Origin: a virus
IMG/VR virus record: IMGVR_UViG_3300046328_000221
Coordinates: 1-64,000 of that record
Direction: 5' to 3' (one strand)
DNA length: 64,000 nucleotides
The notes under the pieces were generated by a model. The model saw nothing but the letters and a program-made list of their open reading frames with translations. It made no database searches and was not told the origin of the DNA. Position numbers and translations under genes: made by a program. This document shows positions 19,008 to 26,560 of this stretch, piece by piece; positions within the stretch are counted from its first letter, which is position 1, and every line of letters starts with the position of its first letter.

Positions 19008-20218
19008 TGGCAACTTTATACAAAGTTTTAGGAATAGCAACACCAGTAGGAAATACAATCCTCACTGGACCATATGCACCAGCAGAATCCATAATATCTT
19101 CTTTAGTAATTTGCAATACTACATCAAATATAGCTAAAGCCAATGTTTATATTCAAAAATTTGGAGATGCTATTACTTGGACTACTCGTAACTCAAGCTT
19201 TGGAACAACTGGAATTACTGCTCTAACCTATCCAAATGATATTTCAATTGATCCAATATTTGTAGCAGGAGGTGCTAGCGGAACCCTAGCTACCTCAACA
19301 GATGGAATTACTTGGACTCTTAGAAATTCTGGATTTGGAGCTAACGCAATTTCGGCTTTAGCTTATGCAAGCTATTCAGGAACTTACATTGCAGCTGGAG
19401 CTTCAGGTACGTTATCTACAAGTAATGGCGGTATTGTGTGGACCACCCGTACCTCCACTTTTGGAACTACTGCAATTAATGCTTTAACTTCTGGCAATTT
19501 TATACTAGTAGCTGCTGGAGCAGCTGGCCAAATTAGAACATCTAGCGATAATGGGATTACTTGGGTAACAAGAACATCTAATTTTGGAACATCATCAATA
19601 AATGCACTAACTTTTGGAAATGGAATCTATGTAGCAGCAGGTGCTGGTGGTGCCATAAGAACTTCAACAGATTCAATTACCTGGACTACTAGACTTTCTG
19701 GCACAACAGCAAGCTTTGCTTCTCTAACATATGGAAATGGTATATATGTAGCTGGTACATCAACTGGGGTTCTAGTTACATCTACCGATTCAATTACATG
19801 GTCTACAAGATCTGCAAACTTTGGAACATCTGCAATCTCTGCATTAATATATAATGATATTTCTGGTATTTATGTTGCTGCAGGGTCAGGTGCAGCTAAT
19901 GCACAAATGTCTACCTCAACAGATGGTATTACTTGGACTACTAGAAGCATCACTCTAGCATCTAATACCGCTACTGCATTAACTTATGGAAATTCTGGAG
20001 GAACCTACCTTGTTGCAGGAGCTAGCGGTAGCTTGTCAATGTCTGGAAATTATACTACTGGAATAACAACACAGATATTGTCAAACTACAGTATTCAGCC
20101 AAATGACACAAAAGTACTAACTTTGGGAATTACTTTAGACTCTAATGACTATATTACAGTTAACTCATCAATAAATTCTGCACTTACCTTTACTGCTTTT
20201 GGAAGTGAGATTTCATAA
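19007..20218 (+). CDS. tail protein with inserted seven-bladed Asp-box propeller (403 aa)
   Basis: Same plan as the gene before: scaffold N-half (MATLYKVLGIATPVGNTILT ... VYI), seven W repeats, scaffold C-half (ILSNYSIQPNDTKVLTLGIT ... LTFTAFGSEIS). One blade carries SSDNGITW, the canonical Asp box SxDxGxTW, while the others have the shortened STDxITW, which ties the family to Asp-box propellers. TAATG coupling on both sides. Likely binds a surface glycan; specificity unknown. Confidence 0.75.
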   Translation: MATLYKVLGIATPVGNTILTGPYAPAESIISSLVICNTTSNIAKANVYIQKFGDAITWTTRNSSFGTTGITALTYPNDISIDPIFVAGGASGTLATSTDGITWTLRNSGFGANAISALAYASYSGTYIAAGASGTLSTSNGGIVWTTRTSTFGTTAINALTSGNFILVAAGAAGQIRTSSDNGITWVTRTSNFGTSSINALTFGNGIYVAAGAGGAIRTSTDSITWTTRLSGTTASFASLTYGNGIYVAGTSTGVLVTSTDSITWSTRSANFGTSAISALIYNDISGIYVAAGSGAANAQMSTSTDGITWTTRSITLASNTATALTYGNSGGTYLVAGASGSLSMSGNYTTGITTQILSNYSIQPNDTKVLTLGITLDSNDYITVNSSINSALTFTAFGSEIS

Positions 20219-20571
20219 TGGCAACTACATATAAAATTTTAGGTCAGTCTACACCAGTAGTAACTTTTGCGACTAATCTTACTGCTGGGCTAATAACACT
20301 ATTTTCACAATCTTGTGTAGTATCGACTGTAACAATAACAAACACAACACCTTTGCCAGTAGTATATAGTATTTATATTGCTAGAAATGGATCTTCTACA
20401 ACAAATGAGTCTACTGCATTAATATATCGTCAAACTATAAATCCATATGATATAATTCCATTAACGATGGGAATCACTTTGGGATTTATAACTGGATCAG
20501 ATAATATCTATGTTCAATCAGAAACAGCCTCAGCACTAACCTTTATGGCATTTGGGAGCAAAATTAGCTAA
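20218..20571 (+). CDS. propeller-free scaffold tail protein (117 aa)
   Basis: MATTYKILGQSTPVVTFATN ... VTITNTTPLPVVYSIYI is followed directly by ALIYRQTINPYDIIPLTMGI ... LTFMAFGSKIS. This is the flanking domain of the two genes upstream with no propeller in the middle. It defines the insertion point between the VYI strand and the ILYN strand. Predicted small beta-sandwich virion protein that may pack with, or compete with, its propeller-bearing relatives. Confidence 0.7.
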   Translation: MATTYKILGQSTPVVTFATNLTAGLITLFSQSCVVSTVTITNTTPLPVVYSIYIARNGSSTTNESTALIYRQTINPYDIIPLTMGITLGFITGSDNIYVQSETASALTFMAFGSKIS

Positions 20572-22634
20572 TGTCGATTAATGAGCTTGGTGTTAAAGTT
20601 TCTGGATCTTCAATTGGATCTGTTGGGACAATATTCTCAAAAGTCTATAACGGAACTTTTGATAGAAAAGTTTATAATGAATATGTAGATATTCCTACTG
20701 GAGAATATTCTATTTATATAAATACCCAAGGCACAGAAGGAAATACAACGGTAGACCTATCTGACTCACAGGGAATAGAGCAAAAAAGGTATACAGTTGC
20801 AAATAACACATCAACTACTGACTATTTTTATTTTAAAGAAGTTGTAGACACTGTCCCTTTTAATAGTCTTTCAGCATGGACTACCAGAGCTTCTAATATA
20901 TCAAGTTCAAAACCTATAGCATATTCTGGAAATCTGTATGTTATTGGAGGCTCTACTGGTCAGTTATCAACATCTACAGATACTATTACTTGGGTAACTC
21001 GCAATGCGAACTTTGCAACATCTTCAATAAATGCAATTACTTTTGGAAATGGAATTTTTGTTGCAGGTGGTGCAGCAGGATGGCTCACCACATCCACAGA
21101 TGGAATTACTTGGACAACTCGTGCAGCAAACTTTGCAACATCAGCAATTAATGCTTTGATTTTTGGAAATGGAATTTTTGTTGCAGGCGGTGCAGGTGGA
21201 CTAATCAGAACTTCCACAGATGGAATAACTTGGACTACTAGAACAAATAGCATGAACATCAACGCAGTTCAAGGTCTTGCTTATGGCAATGGAATTTATG
21301 TAGCTGCTGGTGCTTCTGGAAATATCTCTACTTCCACAGATGGAATAACTTGGACTACCAGATATACAAACTTTGGTACATCAACAATAAATGCAGTTAC
21401 TTTTGGAAATGAGATTTTCTTAGCTGGAGGAGCAGGAGGAGCTTTAGTTACTTCGACAAATGGAATAACTTGGACACAAAGAAACAGCTCTTCGGGAAAT
21501 GTGGATATTGCTGGTCTAGCATATGGAAATGGAACATACTTTTTATCAAACACTAGTGGATTTGTAAATGCCTCAACAGATGGAATTACTTGGAGTACAA
21601 GTAGTGCACCATTATTATCAGGAGGCCCACTACTATTTGGACCACATGGACTAGTCTCTATAGGAAATCTAGCTTCAGGTATAATTGCAACAGCTCAATT
21701 ACAAAGATCACAATTATCAAATGTATCTACAACATTAGCAGATACTGGAGTTTGGACTACCCGTACAGTAAACTTTGGAACGTCTACAGTACAATATCTA
21801 ACATATGGTAATGGATTATACCTTGCTGGAAGCTCTGGTGGATTAATCTCAACATCTGTAGACTCTGCTACTTGGACAACACGTGTATCTGGTTTTACAA
21901 CTGCACAAACAGTGTATGGGATAACTTATGGAAACGGACTCTATGTCGCAGTCGGTGGTCAGACATCAACCTCTTCTAACATTTCTACTTCTACAAACGG
22001 AACCACTTGGACAACTAGATCACATGCTTTTGCAACTAATGCCATTCTTTCAGTATGCTATGGCGGAGGTTTGTATGTTGCAGGTGCTCAGGGCGGACTT
22101 CTAGCTACCTCAACCGATGGAATTACCTGGACTACAAGAAGTGCTAACTTATCCACCAACCAGGTTCAGGCTCTTTTTTATAATAATGGACTATACCTTG
22201 CAGCAGGGGCAACAAACACGTTATCGACCTCAACCGATGGAATTACCTGGACTACAAGAAGCGTCACTGGAACTATAGCATCTATTACTTTTGGAAATGG
22301 TAAATATCTAGCTACTGCTGGAACTGGATCAATTATAACATCTACGGATGGAATAGCTTGGACAATATCTACACCCCCAATCTTTCTTAGCTCAAATCTT
22401 TTTTCATCAACATATGCTAATGGATATTATCACGTATCTGGTGTCAACGGAAATATTTTTATTTCATCTGATCTAACATATTGGTCAAAACGTGAAGTAA
22501 GTCTTGGAACAAACACTGTTCAGTCACTTACCTATGGAAATGGAATATTTTTGGCTGGTGGTCTTGGAGGGGTACTGTCAACAAGAACTCAAGGAAAAGT
22601 TTTAGTTCAAATATCTAAGTTAGGGACAGTGTAA
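20571..22634 (+). CDS. tail protein with two seven-bladed propellers (687 aa)
   Basis: N-terminal domain of about 95 residues (MSINELGVKVSGSSIGSVGT, different from the scaffold above). Then fourteen W repeats that fall into two groups of seven, separated by a linker without repeats (about 345-385, ASGIIATAQLQRSQLSNVST). Each group starts with a bare WTTR strand and then six (S/T)(T/V)DxxxW strands, so two propellers in tandem. The last residues (VLVQISKLGTV) probably complete the N-terminal domain. Highly repetitive at DNA level. Likely receptor binding. Confidence 0.75.
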   Translation: MSINELGVKVSGSSIGSVGTIFSKVYNGTFDRKVYNEYVDIPTGEYSIYINTQGTEGNTTVDLSDSQGIEQKRYTVANNTSTTDYFYFKEVVDTVPFNSLSAWTTRASNISSSKPIAYSGNLYVIGGSTGQLSTSTDTITWVTRNANFATSSINAITFGNGIFVAGGAAGWLTTSTDGITWTTRAANFATSAINALIFGNGIFVAGGAGGLIRTSTDGITWTTRTNSMNINAVQGLAYGNGIYVAAGASGNISTSTDGITWTTRYTNFGTSTINAVTFGNEIFLAGGAGGALVTSTNGITWTQRNSSSGNVDIAGLAYGNGTYFLSNTSGFVNASTDGITWSTSSAPLLSGGPLLFGPHGLVSIGNLASGIIATAQLQRSQLSNVSTTLADTGVWTTRTVNFGTSTVQYLTYGNGLYLAGSSGGLISTSVDSATWTTRVSGFTTAQTVYGITYGNGLYVAVGGQTSTSSNISTSTNGTTWTTRSHAFATNAILSVCYGGGLYVAGAQGGLLATSTDGITWTTRSANLSTNQVQALFYNNGLYLAAGATNTLSTSTDGITWTTRSVTGTIASITFGNGKYLATAGTGSIITSTDGIAWTISTPPIFLSSNLFSSTYANGYYHVSGVNGNIFISSDLTYWSKREVSLGTNTVQSLTYGNGIFLAGGLGGVLSTRTQGKVLVQISKLGTV

Positions 22635-23833
22635 TGGCAATATCTGACATATCAAATACTAAAAGTTTATATAACCCAACTGGCGGATCTGGATTAGTTT
22701 TTTCTAAAATTATCTATGGTCCATGGAATCCAAATGCCTCAACATTGTCATATAGTATGACTAATCCAATGTCCTCTGGAAATTATATTGTGTATGGTGC
22801 AAAAACTCAGGGAGCAAATCCATTGGTAGTATCCGTCTTGGATCAGTCTGGAGCACTACTCGGATCATACACCCTTCCATTATTATCATCTGGAGCAACA
22901 AACACACTTATAGATATTCCAAATATGGCATCTACAGTAACAGCAACATATACTGGGACAGCCTGGACTACTAGAACCTCTGGATTTGGTGTCTCAGCAA
23001 TACTTGCGTTATCTTACTTTAATGGCCTATTTGTTGCAGGAGGTGCAGGTGGAGCACTAACCACTTCAACAGATGGAACTACTTGGACAGCAAGAACATC
23101 AACTTTTGGAACATCTCAAATTCAAGCTCTTACCTATGGAAATGGATTCTTTGTTGCAGGAGGGGCAGGCGGCCAGATCAGAACTTCTACAGATGGTATC
23201 ACATGGGTAACAAGAACTGCTAACTTTGCTACTAATGCTATCAATGCTCTTACTTATGGAAATGGTCTTTATGTGGCTGGTGGCAACTTTGGACAATTAA
23301 CGATATCAACAGATGCTATTACATGGGTAACTAGAAATGCAAATTTTTCAGCATTATCTGGAATCAATGCTCTTGCTTATGGTAATGGAGTATTCCTTGC
23401 AGGTGGCTCAGCAGGATGGCTTACCACATCTACAGATGGAATTACGTGGACTACTAGAAATGCAAACTTTTCTTCTGGAAATGATATCCTATCTATTACC
23501 TATTTCAATGGATTATATATAGCAACTGGTCAATCTGGAAATCTTACAACTTCTACAGACACCATTACATGGGTAACTAGGTCATCAGTAATTGGCGGTA
23601 GCATTTCTGCTAGTGCTTATGCAAAAGAATCATATGTGATTGCTGGATCCTCTGGACTTATGGCTACTTCAACAGACGGAATAACTTGGACATCAAGAAA
23701 TGCAAATTTTGCAACATCTACGATAAATGCTATAACTTTTGGAAATAACATATTTGTGGCTGGTGGTGCAGGAGCATGGATGACTACCAACGAAACTGGA
23801 TTTTCTGGAATTTTTCAAATTTATCAAATATAG
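22634..23833 (+). CDS. tail protein with one seven-bladed propeller (399 aa)
   Basis: N-terminal domain (about 1-112, MAISDISNTKSLYNPTGGSG) is like that of the preceding gene (shared FSK(I/V)(I/Y) and IPxG/SSGNY blocks). Then come seven W repeats, beginning TAWTTRTSGFG and followed by six STDxxTW strands. The C-terminus closes with GIFQIYQI, probably the last strand of the N-terminal domain. Last of five genes linked by one-nt TAATG overlaps. Confidence 0.75.
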   Translation: MAISDISNTKSLYNPTGGSGLVFSKIIYGPWNPNASTLSYSMTNPMSSGNYIVYGAKTQGANPLVVSVLDQSGALLGSYTLPLLSSGATNTLIDIPNMASTVTATYTGTAWTTRTSGFGVSAILALSYFNGLFVAGGAGGALTTSTDGTTWTARTSTFGTSQIQALTYGNGFFVAGGAGGQIRTSTDGITWVTRTANFATNAINALTYGNGLYVAGGNFGQLTISTDAITWVTRNANFSALSGINALAYGNGVFLAGGSAGWLTTSTDGITWTTRNANFSSGNDILSITYFNGLYIATGQSGNLTTSTDTITWVTRSSVIGGSISASAYAKESYVIAGSSGLMATSTDGITWTSRNANFATSTINAITFGNNIFVAGGAGAWMTTNETGFSGIFQIYQI

Positions 23834-23857
23834 CTAGACAAAGTCACTTGATAGTGC

Positions 23858-23863
23858 TATAAT
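23858..23863 (+). promoter_or_regulatory. extended -10 promoter of the glycosyltransferase cassette
   Basis: TGCTATAAT; ATG 7 nt downstream, so leaderless. Confidence 0.75.
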
Positions 23864-23870
23864 CATATTT

Positions 23871-24545
23871 ATGACAAAACCACATGTAAATTTAATTATT
23901 GCAACTCCTGGCCATTCTATGATGACTAGTTACGTTCGTAGCCTATTGGCTGCTACCCAACTTTTATCATCAAAGGGGATTACCTGGGCGTGGAGTTCTG
24001 AATATTCTTCTCACGTAGCAGATGCTCGTGAAATGACCATGAACGGTGATAATCAAAATGATCCTTCAGAAATGCGACCATTTAAGGGAGAGATTACATA
24101 TGATAAGATCCTTTGGATTGATTCTGACATTGCTTTTGCCCCTGAAGATGTTATTAAAATGTATGAATCAGATTATGATGTAGTTTCTGGTGCATACTTG
24201 CTGGCTTCTGGAGAATGTGTAGTCTACAAAGAACTATTTGGGCAAGGATATTCATTTGAAGAAGTAAAGAAAATGACTAAGCCCGTCAAGGTATTTGGAG
24301 CTGGATTTGGATTTCTTTGCGTAAAGCAGGGCATCTTTGAGAAGCTAACTCGTCCATGGTTTCAGTCTCCAATGGCATCTAAAACTATGTCTAACGGAGA
24401 AACCTTTACTTTCCCAATCATGGGCGAAGACCTTTCGTGGTGCAAACGTGTAAATGACTTAGGTTACGAGATTTGGTTTGATCCATCAGTCAAGGTAACA
24501 CACCATAAAATGATGAAGTTAACTTGGGATGGAATTCTTCCATAA
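23871..24545 (+). CDS. GT-A type glycosyltransferase, family 2-like (224 aa)
   Basis: NLIIATPGHSMMTSYVRSLL at the start and KILWIDSDIAFAPEDVIKMY (about 81-100) with a DSD metal-binding motif define a nucleotide-sugar GT-A fold. Downstream DYDVVSGAYL and MGEDLSWCKRVNDLGYEIWF fit the acceptor-side motifs (ED.....R). Related phage and cyanophage proteins carry the same 'DSD.....VV.G.Y' layout. It starts an operon with a GT-B enzyme and a methyltransferase. Substrate unknown: tail fibre Ser/Thr residues or a cell-surface polymer. Confidence 0.75.
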   Translation: MTKPHVNLIIATPGHSMMTSYVRSLLAATQLLSSKGITWAWSSEYSSHVADAREMTMNGDNQNDPSEMRPFKGEITYDKILWIDSDIAFAPEDVIKMYESDYDVVSGAYLLASGECVVYKELFGQGYSFEEVKKMTKPVKVFGAGFGFLCVKQGIFEKLTRPWFQSPMASKTMSNGETFTFPIMGEDLSWCKRVNDLGYEIWFDPSVKVTHHKMMKLTWDGILP

Positions 24546-25501
24546 TGTTTATTAGTGATCTAACACCAAAAATTATAAATATTCCTCAGTTTCAGTATGA
24601 TCCAAACCAGTCTGGTGGAACAGAATATATGGCAAAGAATGTTTTAGTTAATATTCTTCCAGATTTACCCAAGTTTAAAAATTATGATTGCATAGTTATT
24701 CCTGGAATATTTGATCACAAAATTAATACTGGAAAGCAAAGACTTATTTGGCTGCACAATTACCCATATGAATTCTTTGAGGGGCAGATTGAGCTTTTAA
24801 AATCTATCATTAGGGAAGAGCGAACCAAATATGTTATTGCTGTTTCAGAAACTCAAAAAAAACGACTAGTAGATTATTTTGAGTTACCAGAAGAAAAAAT
24901 CTATGTGCTTCCAAATGCCATCTACCCATTGCCAACTAATTTAAATAAATTTAATAATGTAGACAACATTGAATTAATTCATCTTTCTTCTCCAGAACGA
25001 GGTATGGAAATTCTTCTTACAGCATTAAAGTATACAAAAAAAGAGTTTATCCTACGTATATTTAATAGCTATTACCCTGGTATGAACGAAGAATTTAAAG
25101 ATCTAATTGATGATAATAGGGTTATTTTTTATGGTAAAACTCCTCAAAAAACTTTATTTAAATACTTTGCTAACGCACATATTCATGCCTATCCATCTAC
25201 ACATCCAGAGACTTTTTGCTTATCACAGGTAGAGGCTATGAGTGCTGGATGTCTTAATGTATTTAGTACACCAGAAAACGCATCCTTGACAGATATAACA
25301 AACGGCTTTGGAATTAATGCTAAGTTAGGGTATAATAATTTAGAAGAAGATGCAAAGAAATTTGCTAAATCTCTAGATCAAGCAATTGATTTAATAAAAA
25401 GCAACAAGTTTAATCCAGAAGAAGAGATTAGCTATGCTAATAATACCTTTTCCTGGGAGGCAGCAAAAGAAAATTGGACCAAGTTCCACGAACTACTATA
25501 G
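24545..25501 (+). CDS. GT-B type glycosyltransferase, family 4-like (318 aa)
   Basis: Start at 24545 overlaps the previous stop (TAATG). Motifs: GGTEYMAKNVL near the N-terminus, AVSETQKKRLVDYFELPEEK (acceptor/linker), LPNAIY, LIHLSSPERGMEILLTAL, and the C-terminal HAYPSTHPETFCLSQVEAMS with the E-x7-E type signature of GT4 enzymes. Transfers a sugar from a nucleotide donor. Works with the GT-A neighbour, perhaps extending the same glycan. Confidence 0.8.
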   Translation: MFISDLTPKIINIPQFQYDPNQSGGTEYMAKNVLVNILPDLPKFKNYDCIVIPGIFDHKINTGKQRLIWLHNYPYEFFEGQIELLKSIIREERTKYVIAVSETQKKRLVDYFELPEEKIYVLPNAIYPLPTNLNKFNNVDNIELIHLSSPERGMEILLTALKYTKKEFILRIFNSYYPGMNEEFKDLIDDNRVIFYGKTPQKTLFKYFANAHIHAYPSTHPETFCLSQVEAMSAGCLNVFSTPENASLTDITNGFGINAKLGYNNLEEDAKKFAKSLDQAIDLIKSNKFNPEEEISYANNTFSWEAAKENWTKFHELL

Positions 25502-25509
25502 GAGATAAA

Positions 25510-26073
25510 ATGGCATCATCATCAAGAGAAGGCAAGCCTGAGACTCGTCAATGGATTAAAGACAACAATATTAAGACTATCTTAGATATTGGACCTGGAA
25601 TTGGCAACTATTCAGACCTACTCAAGTATGGTCGCCTAGAAGATCCCGATAAAGGATATTCGGAATATCCAGTAATGAATGATATTTTTATTGACAAAAT
25701 TGATGCTGTGGAGATATGGGAGCCATATGTTGAAATGTTTGGTCTTAGAGATAAGTACAATGCTATTAATATATCTGCAGCACAAGACTGGACTGACTGG
25801 AACTATGACCTTGTAATTTTTGGAGATGTTCTAGAGCATATGACAAAAGAAGATGCCATCAAGGTCTGGGAAAGATGTTCTAAACAGGCAAAACATGCAA
25901 TCATATCTATTCCTATTATTCATCACCCACAAGGTCCATCGGATGGAAATCCATACGAAACTCATCTAAAAGAAGACTGGACAACACAAGAGGTTCTAGA
26001 AACTTTTAAAGGAATTCATAGCCATGAAGAATATCATATCGTAGGCGTTTTTTATGCCACCTTCAATAACTAA
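25510..26073 (+). CDS. SAM-dependent methyltransferase (187 aa)
   Basis: GGAG ribosome site at 25501 sets the start at 25510. Class I motif I ILDIGPGIGNYSDLL (about 24-38), then the acidic AVEIWEPYVEMFG after beta 2, and DLVIFGDVLEHM for motif IV. Small-molecule or sugar methyltransferase type, not a DNA methylase (no DPPY or PC motif). Third gene of the sugar cassette, so it may cap or modify the glycan. Confidence 0.8.
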   Translation: MASSSREGKPETRQWIKDNNIKTILDIGPGIGNYSDLLKYGRLEDPDKGYSEYPVMNDIFIDKIDAVEIWEPYVEMFGLRDKYNAINISAAQDWTDWNYDLVIFGDVLEHMTKEDAIKVWERCSKQAKHAIISIPIIHHPQGPSDGNPYETHLKEDWTTQEVLETFKGIHSHEEYHIVGVFYATFNN

Positions 26074-26086
26074 ACTAATATCATGA

Positions 26087-26092
26087 TATAAT
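26087..26092 (+). promoter_or_regulatory. extended -10 promoter, leaderless start
   Basis: TGATATAAT, 6 nt, ATG at 26099. Confidence 0.75.
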
Positions 26093-26098
26093 TGGCCT

Positions 26099-26545
26099 AT
26101 GGCTAAAATTTCTATCAATGACTTAAAAGATAAGTTTGAAACAGGGGATAGACCAACTGGAGCAGATTACTCTGATCTAATTGATACCCTTATATCTCAG
26201 GCTACAGATTTAGGGACAAATGGTAATAATGACCTAGAAATATCGGGTATTGAGAATGTCACTGTTCTTGAGACTTTAGTAGCTTCTGAATGGCGTATAG
26301 TAAAATACCTAGTATCAATTTCAAAAACTTCTAATGGTGATAATAAATTTTATGCTACAGAGATTTCCATTCTTATTGACGGTACGAATATAAACGTTAG
26401 TGAGTATGGTGTTATAGACAACGATGGGGATATTGGAACCGTTGATGTCTCAAGGAGTGGGGATAACATTCAATTAATTATTACCCCCAATCCTGCAGTT
26501 AAGCCAGTTACCGTGCGATTTGCTCGTATGGGACTTAAGGCGTAA
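26099..26545 (+). CDS. small tail protein sharing a C-terminal domain with the big fibre (148 aa)
   Basis: MAKISINDLKDKFETGDRPT then GADYSDLIDTLISQA, an N-terminal segment common in phage tail proteins. The C-terminal half (YLVSISKTSNGDNKFYATEI ... VRFARMGLKA) aligns by eye with the last 80 residues of the next gene (KVLVISDGTNFYVTQYGDVS ... TSVKVSGTLIAA). So the two share a fibre-tip or attachment domain. Confidence 0.65.
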   Translation: MAKISINDLKDKFETGDRPTGADYSDLIDTLISQATDLGTNGNNDLEISGIENVTVLETLVASEWRIVKYLVSISKTSNGDNKFYATEISILIDGTNINVSEYGVIDNDGDIGTVDVSRSGDNIQLIITPNPAVKPVTVRFARMGLKA

Positions 26546-26560
26546 ACAAGGAGATGGAAA

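Noticed and set aside
18000-23780. Possible CRISPR array or diversity-generating retroelement because of regular repeats
   Set aside because: Repeats are in-frame protein blades of about 120 nt within genes, not 25-40 nt direct repeats with unique spacers; no cas genes and no reverse transcriptase.
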